64,000 nucleotides of DNA, taken from assembly GCF_005048855.1 (NCBI RefSeq), contig NZ_SUME01000013.1, positions 37,834 to 101,833 of the forward strand, read 5' to 3'. Of this stretch, positions 1 to 9,300 are shown piece after piece; positions within the stretch are counted from its first letter, which is position 1; each line of letters begins with the position of its first letter. A model generated the notes under the pieces. The model saw only the letters and a program-made list of their open reading frames with translations. It did not search any database and was not told where the DNA came from. The stretch comes from Sphingobacterium olei (lineage in GTDB: Bacteria; Bacteroidota; Bacteroidia; Sphingobacteriales; Sphingobacteriaceae). Made by a program: the position numbers and the translations under genes.

Positions 1-709
1 AAAACTCGGAATGTTGACTGGATCCCATGCCCGGAATACGGCGTAACTGCGGATCGTCGTCAAAAATAACCGACCCAACAGCGTCGACTGCTATAACTCT
101 GGTTTTTGCTTTCTGACGATGGAGTTCTTTGGCGAACCCCATTAGCGTGCCACAGGTACTAGTGGGAATGAGTATATAGTCGGGAAAATAACCCAAGGAT
201 TGGTGAATTTCATTGACGGTATGTCGATGGGCTAGGGGGTTGTCGTGATTATGATATTGATTGGGGTTAAAGGAGTTTGGATACTTTGCTAATAATTCTT
301 GGACTTTTTCTAATCGTGTCTTTAGATAACCTCCCTTACCGTCATGTTCGGTGACGGTGACGAATTCGGCGCCATATGTTTCCAATAGTTTGGCAGCTTG
401 TGGATTAATATGCGGATCTACAACGAGTATTAATTTTAGACCATAGTATAGGCATATCTGCGCCAAGCCGATCCCCATGTTGCCTGAGGTAGACTCAATG
501 ATAATGGTATCGCTACTTATTTTCCCTTCTTGGAGTGCATGCGTAATAATTCGATAAGACGTTCTATCTTTAATACTTCCTCCTGGGTTCTGCATTTCCA
601 TTTTACCATAGAACTCAAAACCGTATTCTGCAAATATGTTTTCCAAATGTACTAAAGGTGTATTTCCAATAAGGGATAGTATCCCTTCCATTGTCTGATT
701 TTTGATCAT
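1..709 (-). CDS. PLP-dependent SbnA/cysteine synthase-like enzyme (partial)
   Basis: Fold-type II PLP enzyme, cut by the left window edge, so only the N-terminal 236 residues are seen. Translation of the minus strand gives the start MIKNQTMEGIL, then GNTPLV, the PLP-lysine motif NPGGSIKDR, a TSGNMG substrate loop, and later DAVGSVIFDD and GMGSS. This pattern is that of cysteine synthases and fits the SbnA branch best. SbnA makes N-(2-amino-2-carboxyethyl)-glutamate from O-phosphoserine and glutamate, the first step to 2,3-diaminopropionate in some siderophores. The SbnA assignment is inference; O-acetylserine sulfhydrylase or a cystathionine beta-synthase-like enzyme is the alternative. A second ATG lies at 691. 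The partner gene (sbnB) would be expected just outside the window. Confidence 0.65.
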   Translation of the reverse strand, partial: MIKNQTMEGILSLIGNTPLVHLENIFAEYGFEFYGKMEMQNPGGSIKDRTSYRIITHALQEGKISSDTIIIESTSGNMGIGLAQICLYYGLKLILVVDPHINPQAAKLLETYGAEFVTVTEHDGKGGYLKTRLEKVQELLAKYPNSFNPNQYHNHDNPLAHRHTVNEIHQSLGYFPDYILIPTSTCGTLMGFAKELHRQKAKTRVIAVDAVGSVIFDDDPQLRRIPGMGSSQHSEF

Positions 710-867
710 ATATAAAGTGCTATTGCTACTTTATAACAATTTGGAAGTAGGTTTTGTTTCGCGCATTTCAAAGGCTGAGACCGGAGTGATAAGTGCAAAA
801 ACGTCCAAATCATATAACAATGTACCATCCTTACAAATTCGGCAAATGTCGCCTTAGCGGTTTTAAC

Positions 868-1863
868 CTATTTCGTTAACAACGCACGAGCTGTAATATC
901 AAAAGAATGCAGGCGCTTAGCATCGTCGAAGATATAATTTGTAGTGATGATCTCATCAACCTGATAACGAGCTATAAAATCTCCTAATTCTGAGCGAATA
1001 TCATTTTCGGTACCGATAAAAGTGCATGATACCATGCTCTGTACCGCTTGTTCGATTTCAGCTATTCCATCGTAAATGGGTTTTTCGGTAGGAGGGGATA
1101 AGGGTATGCGTCGATTGGTAAGAATACCTGCAAACATGTTGAATAAACTCGTGGAAAGGTATTTCGCTTCGTCATACGAATCTGCTGCGACAATATTTAC
1201 ACAGACCATAGTATACGGTTCGTTTAATTGTGCCGAAGGTTTAAAATTCTTTTGATATATTTCGGTCGCTTGGGATAACATTGCAGGAGCAAAATGGGCT
1301 GCAAATGCATAAGGAAGCCCCAGTTCTGCGGCAAGATAGGCGCTATCTGTACTCGACCCTAATATATAGATGGGGATATTTTGTCCTTCACCGGGAAAGG
1401 CACGTACCTTGGCCTGGACATTGTTCTCATCAAAGTACTGTTGGAGTGCCAATACGTCATCTTTGAAGTAAAAGGAAGTGTTGAGATTATTCCGACGTAG
1501 GGCCATTGCCGTCACCTGATCTGTACCTGGGGCCCTACCTAGACCCAGATCTATACGATTAGGATATATACTTTCTAATGTGCCAAATTGTTCGGCAATA
1601 ACCAATGGAGAATGATTAGGGAGCATAATTCCGCCTGAACCTACGCGGATCGTATTTGTCCTTCCGGCGATATGTCCTATTAATACAGCCGTAGCCGAAC
1701 TTGCAATATGCTGCATGTTGTGATGTTCGGCAAACCAGATCCGGTGATAGCCTAATTTTTCGATATATTGAGCGCCGATGACCGATCTTTCAATTGCTTC
1801 AGAGGTTGTTGATCCTTTGCTAATTGTAGCTAATTCTAATGCAGATAATTTAATGTGATCCAT
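868..1863 (-). CDS. LLM-class flavin-dependent oxidoreductase (MsnO8/YhbW-like)
   Basis: Bacterial luciferase-like monooxygenase of 331 residues, the usual length for the single-domain MsnO8/YhbW branch. The family folds as a TIM barrel that binds FMN or F420; the natural substrate of this branch is unknown. Visible signatures are FAEHHN at residues 44-49, the GSGGIMLPNHSPLVIAEQF stretch near 75-93 and LGLGRAPGTD near 107-116. It is cytosolic, with no signal peptide. It is on the same strand as the methyltransferase and aspartate kinase genes upstream, but a GC-rich 130-base gap with inverted repeats separates it from them, so it may have its own control. Family assignment is firm; substrate is not. 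Confidence 0.88.
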   Translation of the reverse strand: MDHIKLSALELATISKGSTTSEAIERSVIGAQYIEKLGYHRIWFAEHHNMQHIASSATAVLIGHIAGRTNTIRVGSGGIMLPNHSPLVIAEQFGTLESIYPNRIDLGLGRAPGTDQVTAMALRRNNLNTSFYFKDDVLALQQYFDENNVQAKVRAFPGEGQNIPIYILGSSTDSAYLAAELGLPYAFAAHFAPAMLSQATEIYQKNFKPSAQLNEPYTMVCVNIVAADSYDEAKYLSTSLFNMFAGILTNRRIPLSPPTEKPIYDGIAEIEQAVQSMVSCTFIGTENDIRSELGDFIARYQVDEIITTNYIFDDAKRLHSFDITARALLTK

Positions 1864-1995
1864 ATGTTGTTGTTTCTTCGTGAACCCGCCGGCTCCATGG
1901 AGTGTGGGTAAGCTTGTTCTCGCCTACGACCGGCCGAATATTTCATAATTTAAAGATACAATGAATCAATATAGACTTTGTAATTTTACTGTCTT

Positions 1996-3180
1996 TTATC
2001 GTGCTCTGTGTGCATGTATGACAATATGATTACCTGTCATATCGGTTGTAAAATAAAGGAAGTCTTTACCCCCGTCTTTTATTCTAAATTTTTTGCGAAT
2101 ATCGGCCACTTTCACAGGATAATTCTTTGTAGCAACGTTCGCTTGATAGATTCTATTTTCTTTCTTGAAATTGGACAGAGAATAAACCTGTTGGATTTCG
2201 AATATACGTCCGGGGAAATGATCTTTAATGTCGTTAGCAGTATACAAATGTGTGTGCTGGTGTAATTTGTATAGATCAAAGCGTTTCGCTATGGTTTTGA
2301 ATGCACCGGCTTTGGTAACGGATACATCTGGGTCGTACAAATAATGCAGCGGATCGGAGGCACGAATTAATGTTACCTTTTCCTCTTGAATCGTGAATGA
2401 ATGACGCTGTAACTGATCTTGAAAAATCCGTATTGCTGAAATAACTGCCTCTCCCTCATAATTTCGCTCTTGCACAAATAATAGTTCTTTGCAATCGCCA
2501 TCCACACTGATCACGTATACCCGCTTAATATGTCGTAGTTTCTGCAAGGCCGCCGATATATCCAATAAAGGGGACAGTTTGCTGATAATGGTATGGGATT
2601 TTTGAAAGAATAGATCTTGTAATGCTACGATATTGGGTTCACAGTCTTCTAATAAAAAAACTTTTGCGTGGTTTACCCGACGGGAGGGGTCGATAAAAAT
2701 ATAATCCAGCGCGTCATCTTTTTGTTGACTTACATATGCGACACCATCTGTCGCGAGGCATATCAAATTTTGAACACCGAGTTCTATCGCATTCTGCGTT
2801 ACGATTTCAGATAGATTTTTATTAAGTTCACAATGAATGACGACCTCGGCCTCTTGTGCCATGTAACAGCTATCCACTCCGAATCCGCCTGTAATATCGA
2901 TCACGCGGGCACCTTTTGCTATAAGGGTTTGTTTTACCAGTGCGGTGTGTTCAGAAGAACATTGTTCAAGATTGATCTTGTCTGGATAATAAATAGGAGA
3001 GGAAAAAGCCCATGTCGGTAATTTACGAACGCTACGCTGCCAACCATCGATCTGAGCGGCTAGTTCTGAAGAATTCACATCTGGAAAAGGACTTTTCTTC
3101 AAAGCAATAGCAGAAGGTGATTTCTCTCTATTTTCTTTGATGAACTGCTGTATGTCCTTATCTAAAATGCGTTTATTCAT
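1996..3180 (-). CDS. Class I SAM-dependent methyltransferase with THUMP-like C-terminal domain
   Basis: A 394-residue protein with a Rossmann methyltransferase core: the SAM-binding glycine motif VIDITGGFGVDSCY is at about residues 93-106 and a catalytic-type motif FIDPSRR at 162-168. The C-terminal third fits the THUMP-like domain seen in the Bacteroidota members of this family. An RNA substrate is likely from the DPxR motif and the THUMP-like tail, but it is not established. The start codon overlaps the end of the aspartate kinase gene by 8 bases, so the two are probably translated from one message. No signal peptide; cytosolic. Confidence 0.82.
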   Translation of the reverse strand: MNKRILDKDIQQFIKENREKSPSAIALKKSPFPDVNSSELAAQIDGWQRSVRKLPTWAFSSPIYYPDKINLEQCSSEHTALVKQTLIAKGARVIDITGGFGVDSCYMAQEAEVVIHCELNKNLSEIVTQNAIELGVQNLICLATDGVAYVSQQKDDALDYIFIDPSRRVNHAKVFLLEDCEPNIVALQDLFFQKSHTIISKLSPLLDISAALQKLRHIKRVYVISVDGDCKELLFVQERNYEGEAVISAIRIFQDQLQRHSFTIQEEKVTLIRASDPLHYLYDPDVSVTKAGAFKTIAKRFDLYKLHQHTHLYTANDIKDHFPGRIFEIQQVYSLSNFKKENRIYQANVATKNYPVKVADIRKKFRIKDGGKDFLYFTTDMTGNHIVIHAHRAR

Positions 3181-4441
3181 CTATATTTCTCACTAGCATT
3201 TGGCAAGTGTAACTGTCCTTAAGTTCGCGAATTATTTCCTTATTTACTAATACTCTATCCAAAGTTTGTTGATTGTAATAGCGAATCGTTATCAATTCTA
3301 GACCAGAAGCTACGCTTACTTTATAGCGTTTTTCGAGATCCTCCAATAATTTCCACACATTTTCGCCGGTATCATCTATGCTCACTGAAAAACTGATCGC
3401 ACTGTTATGCATCATATTTATTTTAATACGGTTTTGGTGGAATAAATTAAAAATATGACTTAAATTATCTTCAACGATGAAGGAAAAATCGCGTGGTTGA
3501 ATGTTGATGAATACCTGATTGACCTTGAAAATAAAAGAAGGTACGGGTAAAGTTTGATTGGTCGTACGGATCTTTGTTCCATTTTTTTCCGGATTGATGA
3601 AAGAACGTACATTTAATGTGATTTTCTTATTCTGTAATGGTTTTATTGTTTTTGGATGGATTACTGTCGCCCCATAGTACGTCAACTCGATCGCATCAGT
3701 ATAAGATAATTCGGGGATTAATTCAGTTTGGTCAAACCATTTTGGGTCTGCATTAAGTACTCCGGGAACATCTTTCCAGATGGTAATATCTTCTACATTC
3801 AGACAGGATGCAAAGATGGCGGCCGAATAATCTGATCCCTCTCGACCTAACGTCGTTGTGAAATTCTCGGATGTGGAGCCAATAAAACCTTGTGTAATAA
3901 TGACATGCTCATCTAATATAAATGGAATATCCCTTCGAATTTTATCTTCCGTTTTTTCCCAATCCACGTTTGCCTCGGTATAGGTATTGTCGGTAAGAAT
4001 GTAATCCCTAGCATCGACCCATTTAGCACTGATGTTGCTCAACTGGCAGTAAGCCGCCAACACCTTAGATGATAGAATTTCACCCAGTGAAACAATTTGG
4101 TCAAATAGATAGTCAAAAGAATCTTGGGGTTCTTCTTCCAAGATCCATTCCACTTCAACAAAACAATTTGCAATTTCATCGAATATAGGATGATTCTCCG
4201 TGTCGAATAATTGCTTTAATATATTGAAATGATCATTTTTAACGGCATGGAGCTGAACAAAGGCATCTCCAGTTTGGTCTACATAATTCTTCGTTACTTC
4301 CACCAGTTTATCGGTCGTTTTTCCTATTGCAGATACGACCACAAGAAGCTCTTGATCTTTGTATTTTGAAATGATAGCAGTGACATTTTTTATGCTTTCT
4401 GCATCTTTCACTGATGCGCCTCCAAACTTGAATACTTGCAT
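3173..4441 (-). CDS. lysC: Aspartate kinase, monofunctional
   Basis: Phosphorylates aspartate in the first step of the lysine, threonine and methionine pathways. The ATP-binding motif KFGGASVKD is at residues 5-13. TTLGREGSDYSAA, a substrate and nucleotide-binding stretch, lies near residues 197-209, and an ACT-like regulatory region occupies about 300-422. At 422 residues it matches monofunctional aspartokinases and has no homoserine dehydrogenase fusion. The ACT region suggests feedback control by an amino acid, which one is not readable from sequence. It precedes and overlaps the methyltransferase gene by 8 bases. Confidence 0.93.
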   Translation of the reverse strand: MQVFKFGGASVKDAESIKNVTAIISKYKDQELLVVVSAIGKTTDKLVEVTKNYVDQTGDAFVQLHAVKNDHFNILKQLFDTENHPIFDEIANCFVEVEWILEEEPQDSFDYLFDQIVSLGEILSSKVLAAYCQLSNISAKWVDARDYILTDNTYTEANVDWEKTEDKIRRDIPFILDEHVIITQGFIGSTSENFTTTLGREGSDYSAAIFASCLNVEDITIWKDVPGVLNADPKWFDQTELIPELSYTDAIELTYYGATVIHPKTIKPLQNKKITLNVRSFINPEKNGTKIRTTNQTLPVPSFIFKVNQVFINIQPRDFSFIVEDNLSHIFNLFHQNRIKINMMHNSAISFSVSIDDTGENVWKLLEDLEKRYKVSVASGLELITIRYYNQQTLDRVLVNKEIIRELKDSYTCQMLVRNIDE

Positions 4442-4470
4442 TAATTCTTAAATATAATAGATTTATTTTT

Positions 4471-5298
4471 CTAATTTTTCTTGATACTTTCGATATACTG
4501 CTTACCTCGGATGTTTAATAAGCCGTGTATTTTCTCATATGGAATACGGACTTCCGTTGTACCTTCTGAATAGGGCTTGATTTCATATTCGTTGTAATAG
4601 AAGACAAGATGATTTTCTGTGAAACCAAAATTGTCATTGAGTTTAAATTTACCCCCTTCAAAAAAATAGGAGCTGTCCAGTGATGTCGTATCTTGGATGG
4701 ACTCGACCTCAATAAAATATCGTTCTGCAATTTTAGTTAATTCTTCTTGTTTATTCTCTGCTAAAACATCAGTGAGCTCAATTTTTTCGGCTTTTAAAAT
4801 ATCAAAATTGGACCAAAATACGTAATTATTTCCATGTGCTCCTCCGGTATATTCGGAGAGCTTATTTTTCATGGAAAAGAATAATGGTGTATTTATCGTA
4901 ATCAGGCACTCAATTTTGCGATACCAGGCAAAGTGAAGTTGTCTTGTAGCCTCATCTTCTACAAATTCATTGTATCCCATAATAAAGTTATCCGCCGCAT
5001 CTTGAGCAGTGTTTTCACCTTCAATGAGGATATGAGGTTTTAATAAATCGTTGTACTTTTGAATACTAAATTGAGGATATCTTATGGAATAAAATGCAGT
5101 ATCAATCGTATCGTTATGGAGGGCGAAATAGGGACTGATCTCATTGAAATCTACATAGCTAAATTGCAAGGTATCTTCCAAAAAGGGCAGTTTATTTTTA
5201 GCTGATGTCGATTTATCGTTATTTTCGATACCACAAGCCCAGATAAAAACAACTAACAATATAATATAGATGAGTTTATGCATCCAGTGAATAGCCAT
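4471..5298 (-). CDS. DUF4163/DUF3298 (RsiV-like) lipoprotein
   Basis: A 275-residue exported protein with an N-terminal hydrophobic stretch ending in a lipobox-like IWAC (Cys22), so probably a lipoprotein. The middle region fits DUF4163 and the end fits DUF3298; the TGGAHGN motif and a segment reading FYYNEYEIKPYSEGTTEV are characteristic. Related domains occur in the anti-sigma factor RsiV, which binds lysozyme, but there is no sigma factor here, so a regulatory role is not claimed. The ATG directly follows the TAG stop of yggS, which indicates translational coupling. A second ATG six codons in would give a more typical signal peptide. Confidence 0.78.
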   Translation of the reverse strand: MAIHWMHKLIYIILLVVFIWACGIENNDKSTSAKNKLPFLEDTLQFSYVDFNEISPYFALHNDTIDTAFYSIRYPQFSIQKYNDLLKPHILIEGENTAQDAADNFIMGYNEFVEDEATRQLHFAWYRKIECLITINTPLFFSMKNKLSEYTGGAHGNNYVFWSNFDILKAEKIELTDVLAENKQEELTKIAERYFIEVESIQDTTSLDSSYFFEGGKFKLNDNFGFTENHLVFYYNEYEIKPYSEGTTEVRIPYEKIHGLLNIRGKQYIESIKKN

Positions 5299-5988
5299 CT
5301 ATACTGTTTTAAAATGTTTGATCACCCGCTTGCCGAATATTGTACTGCCTAACCGTACCATGTTGCTGCCTCGTTCTATTGCTAATTTATAATCGGAAGA
5401 CATGCCCATCGAAAGTATATCGAACGTATCTTCCTTACGGTAATAGCTCACTTTCACGCCATCGAAAAGCATTTTTAATTCATAAAATTCTTCCTTAATT
5501 TCTTTTTCTTTATCGGTATTTGTTGCAATACCCATCAAACCTCTGATGCGCACGTTTTTCAGCTCGGCAAACTCCGCTTGTTGAAACATTTCAATCAATT
5601 CAGCATGGTCAAAGCCGTACTTAGTTTCCTCCTCCGCAATGAACACCTGCAAAAGACAATCAATTACACGATTGTTCTTTACTGCGTGTTTGTTGATTTC
5701 TTTTAATAACTTGAATGAATCCACAGAGTGGATCAATGAAATGAAAGGTGCAATGTATTTTACTTTATTGGTCTGAAGATGTCCTACTAAATGCCATTCG
5801 ATGTCTTTTGGAAGTGCTTCGTATTTGTCTACGAGCTCTTGAACCATATTTTCTCCAAATAATCGCTGTCCAGCGTTATAGGCTTCTAATATATCTTCGT
5901 TGGATTTTGTTTTGGAAATAGCAACCAATGTTACGCTTAGTGGAGCCAATTCTTGTTGTATTTCTTCTATATTCGTTGTGATGCTCAT
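5299..5988 (-). CDS. yggS: YggS family PLP-binding homeostasis protein
   Basis: PLP carrier protein of the PLPBP/YggS family. It has an alanine racemase-like TIM barrel, usually no catalytic activity, and helps keep free pyridoxal phosphate and amino-acid pools balanced. The PLP lysine sits in AISKTK (Lys26). The hallmark WHLVGHLQTNKVKY segment is at about 85-98 and the phosphate-binding GMSSDYKLAIERGSNMVRLG segment is near 194-213. Length, 229 residues, is normal. It is the first gene of a two-gene unit with the DUF3298 lipoprotein, whose start touches its stop codon. It diverges from the DUF4296 gene on the other strand. Confidence 0.92.
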   Translation of the reverse strand: MSITTNIEEIQQELAPLSVTLVAISKTKSNEDILEAYNAGQRLFGENMVQELVDKYEALPKDIEWHLVGHLQTNKVKYIAPFISLIHSVDSFKLLKEINKHAVKNNRVIDCLLQVFIAEEETKYGFDHAELIEMFQQAEFAELKNVRIRGLMGIATNTDKEKEIKEEFYELKMLFDGVKVSYYRKEDTFDILSMGMSSDYKLAIERGSNMVRLGSTIFGKRVIKHFKTV

Positions 5989-6147
5989 GTATGCAATAAT
6001 ATTTTGGGAATGATCTATCTAAAAGCAATGATTACAATGCCTTTTCGTATTTTTGTACAAATTTACAAAATGCAACGCTTATTATTTGTTATAATATTTT
6101 CGTTTTTTTCAGAGAGTGTTCGTATCCAATGGTCTTCAAGAACCTTC

Positions 6148-6903
6148 GTGAGGTTTTCATGGTTGTTGGTGTTACCACTGATCGCAACGTCTTTTTTGGT
6201 TGTTTCCTGCAAGGGCGAGGGGACTGGCAGTCAACTGTCTGAACGGAAAATGTCTGAATTGATGACGGAGGTGCATTTGATAGATGGTTATCTTTCTACA
6301 TTGAGCAAAGATAGTGCGGTTAAAGTCCTGCCTGTAATGTATGAGGAAATTTTTAAAAAGTATGGGTTGGATTCGACTACTTTTGCCAAAAACCTTAGTC
6401 ACTATATGGGAGATCCAAATTTGACCGAAAAAATATATGGAGATGTGAAGAAAAAGTTGGAAGGATACAATAAAGAGATTATGGTCAAGGATTCATTGCG
6501 TAATGCGTATCGGCAGGATAGCATCAACAGGGTATACCGATTGCAAAAAAATGTGGATGATATGAGAAATCTTATTTCCAACGTGGTATTGGATACGACC
6601 GAATTGACATATGCTGAATATACAAGAATGTTTTATGACCACTCTGATGTTGCTATTCAAGCATATGGCGTTCACATCTCTCCACCGGTTGTTAAGGTGC
6701 CTCAAACACTACCTACCGATACAATACCTCCGATTAATGAAGATCGGCTTAATAGAGATCAGCCCATTGAACGATCTCCTGTAGAGGAATTGCCAGTTGA
6801 GTTGCATCCTGAGGCATTAAAGCCTTGGTCGGATACCAGTAGAAATGTTCCGCGTTCTGTACCAAATACGCTGAGGCCTTTACAACGACCTAAATTATTG
6901 TAG
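6148..6903 (+). CDS. DUF4296 domain lipoprotein
   Basis: An exported protein of about 251 residues. The open frame extends upstream to 5953, but the GTG at 6148 gives a textbook lipoprotein signal (MRFSWLLV...LVVSC, Cys at 21), whereas the ATG at 6070 would place that cysteine at residue 47. I chose GTG for this reason; 6070 is the alternative. The mature N-terminus matches DUF4296, a family found in Bacteroidota with a pattern of MSELMTEVHLIDGYL then a helical region to about residue 140. The C-terminal 70 residues are proline-rich and probably disordered. It lies four bases upstream of mutS2, so the two are likely cotranscribed. Function unknown. Confidence 0.75.
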   Translation: MRFSWLLVLPLIATSFLVVSCKGEGTGSQLSERKMSELMTEVHLIDGYLSTLSKDSAVKVLPVMYEEIFKKYGLDSTTFAKNLSHYMGDPNLTEKIYGDVKKKLEGYNKEIMVKDSLRNAYRQDSINRVYRLQKNVDDMRNLISNVVLDTTELTYAEYTRMFYDHSDVAIQAYGVHISPPVVKVPQTLPTDTIPPINEDRLNRDQPIERSPVEELPVELHPEALKPWSDTSRNVPRSVPNTLRPLQRPKLL

Positions 6904-6907
6904 AAGT

Positions 6908-9289
6908 ATGATTTATCCTCAAAACGCAATAGATAAGTTAGGGTTCACGGATATTAGGAATTTAATAAAAGAAAAATGTCTGAGTGAAGCTGGAAAATTG
7001 ATGGTTGAGAAAATTCAACCTCAAGTAAAAATAGATCAAATAGACCGTTTCCTGCGTCAAACTCAAGAATTTAAAAATATCTTGCAGCACGATGCACCTT
7101 TGCCCGTAGATCATATTTATCCGATTAAGCCGTTGGCAGAGAAAGCAAAAATAGAAGGAAGTTTTCTCTTCGAAGAAGAATTGTACAGTATGTTGCGCTC
7201 ACTTCGTACGGTCTACGCCATTATCCGATATTTTAATGAAAGAGAGGGGCAATATGCTCATCTCGAATTGTTGTTTGAACATCTCCCGATTGAAAAATCA
7301 ATTGTAAGATCAATCGAAATGGTATTGGATGATCGGGGTAAGATGAAGGACAATGCCTCGCGTTTACTTCTAGATTTAAGTCAGCAGATTTTAAAAAGCG
7401 AACAAGAAGCACGTAAACGGTTGGATACTGTTTTTAAACAGGCACAAAGCAATGGATGGACTGCCGATAGTGGGCTGACGATACGGGATGGCCGGTTGTG
7501 TATCCCTATTCTGGCGGAAAATAAGCGGAAGGTAAAGGGACTGATTCATGATGAATCGGCTACGGGACAAACTGCTTATATTGAGCCAGAAGAGGTATTT
7601 CATCTGAATAATAAGGTTAGGGATTTGGAATTTGAGAGACGACGGGAGGTGATCCGTATCCTGACCGACCTGACAAGTGAACTACGTCCACATGTACCCC
7701 TCTTACTCGCTTATCACGGCCTGCTTACCAAGTTGGATTTTGTACGAGCTAAGGCGTTATTTGCAATAGATATTGATGCGGTGATGCCCCTTCTTTCGAA
7801 AGAAGCAGATGTCAACTTGGTCAATGCCAGACACCCCTTATTGTTTTTAAACGCTAAAAAAGGTAATCAACATCCGGTAGTGCCCCTGAATATTAAAATT
7901 GATGGTACAGATCGTATTATTCTCGTCTCCGGTCCTAATGCAGGAGGAAAGTCTGTGTGTATGAAAACGGTCGGACTATTGCAGTTGATGTTGCAGTCCG
8001 GTCTTTTAATTCCTGCAGATGAGACTTCTACGGTAGGCATATTCAAACAAATTTTTGCAGATATCGGCGACGATCAATCTATTGAAAGTGATCTGAGTAC
8101 ATACAGCGCTCACTTGTCGAAAATGAAACATTTTGCGGGCTTTGCAAATGCACGTACATTGGTGCTTATAGATGAATTTGGGACAGGAACTGACCCGCAA
8201 TTTGGAGGGCCGATAGCAGAAGCCGTATTAGAACAATTGAATAAAAAAGGAGTAAGAGGAGTGATCACAACGCACTACTCGAATCTAAAATTGTTTGCAA
8301 GCCACGCGGAAGGGTTGGAAAATGCTTCTATGCTATTCGATAATCAACAGATGAAACCGCTTTATATACTCCAAACGGGTAAACCCGGGAGTTCATATGC
8401 ATTTGAAATTGCCCAAAAAATTGGATTACCAAAAGAAATCCTCGAGGCTGCAAAACAGAAAATCGGTGTGCAGCAAAAGAAAGTGGACACACTATTGGTT
8501 GACTTAGAACGAGATAAAAAAGAGATATACGATACTAAGAAGGCTGTAATCCGACGGGAGAAGGAGGTTGAAGAATTGAAAGCCAAATACGAGTCCTTAC
8601 AGGCATATATGGAGGAAAATAAAAAGGAAATTATCCGAACGGCCAAGGAAGAAGCAAAATCGATACTGAAGGATGCAAATAAGTTGGTCGAGAATACGAT
8701 TTCTGAAATAAAATCTGTTCAGGCAGATAAAGATAAGACAAAAGAGATCCGATTGAGATTAAATCAGCAGTTGGATAAACATACCTCAGATTTAAAAGAG
8801 AAAGTTGTAAAACCTAAAATTGCGGATGTTGGACATGTGGAGCTACAGATAGGAGATTGGGTACGGATCGAAGATTCGGGTTCTGAGGGGGAGATTTTAG
8901 AAATAACAAAAGGCAGTAGTTTGATAATTGCTTTAGGGGAACTTCGTACGGTAGTGAAAAAGAACCGTGTTACGAAACTACGGAGTAAGGAAAAATCGAA
9001 AGCTATTAAACGACTGGGTAGCCTCTCAACGGATTCAGTAGCTGACTTTCAACCGGAGATCGACGTACGAGGGATGCGCACGGAAGATGCGTTGCAGAAG
9101 ATAGAATTGGTGTTGGATCGTGCGGTGATGATAGGGTATCCGACGCTAAAAATAGTGCATGGCAAAGGCGACGGAATATTGCGGAAGTTTATTCGGGATT
9201 ATTTGCGAAAATATAGCCATGTGAATAGATTTGAAGATGAGCATGCTGATCGAGGAGGAGATGGAATAACCTATGCGTACATCAATTAA
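6908..9289 (+). CDS. mutS2: Endonuclease MutS2
   Basis: MutS2 homologue of 793 residues, the normal length. It lacks the mismatch-recognition domain of MutS and is linked to suppression of recombination and to ribosome collision rescue in other bacteria. Visible parts are the core helical domain (about 1-320), the ABC ATPase with Walker A GPNAGGKS near 342-349 and Walker B LIDEFGTGTDP near 420-430, and a charged coiled-coil clamp region at about 520-640. The C-terminal Smr nuclease domain starts near 715 with DVRGMRTEDAL and has HGKGDG near 751. All key motifs are intact. It follows the DUF4296 gene closely. Confidence 0.95.
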   Translation: MIYPQNAIDKLGFTDIRNLIKEKCLSEAGKLMVEKIQPQVKIDQIDRFLRQTQEFKNILQHDAPLPVDHIYPIKPLAEKAKIEGSFLFEEELYSMLRSLRTVYAIIRYFNEREGQYAHLELLFEHLPIEKSIVRSIEMVLDDRGKMKDNASRLLLDLSQQILKSEQEARKRLDTVFKQAQSNGWTADSGLTIRDGRLCIPILAENKRKVKGLIHDESATGQTAYIEPEEVFHLNNKVRDLEFERRREVIRILTDLTSELRPHVPLLLAYHGLLTKLDFVRAKALFAIDIDAVMPLLSKEADVNLVNARHPLLFLNAKKGNQHPVVPLNIKIDGTDRIILVSGPNAGGKSVCMKTVGLLQLMLQSGLLIPADETSTVGIFKQIFADIGDDQSIESDLSTYSAHLSKMKHFAGFANARTLVLIDEFGTGTDPQFGGPIAEAVLEQLNKKGVRGVITTHYSNLKLFASHAEGLENASMLFDNQQMKPLYILQTGKPGSSYAFEIAQKIGLPKEILEAAKQKIGVQQKKVDTLLVDLERDKKEIYDTKKAVIRREKEVEELKAKYESLQAYMEENKKEIIRTAKEEAKSILKDANKLVENTISEIKSVQADKDKTKEIRLRLNQQLDKHTSDLKEKVVKPKIADVGHVELQIGDWVRIEDSGSEGEILEITKGSSLIIALGELRTVVKKNRVTKLRSKEKSKAIKRLGSLSTDSVADFQPEIDVRGMRTEDALQKIELVLDRAVMIGYPTLKIVHGKGDGILRKFIRDYLRKYSHVNRFEDEHADRGGDGITYAYIN

Positions 9290-9300
9290 AATTAACAGAT

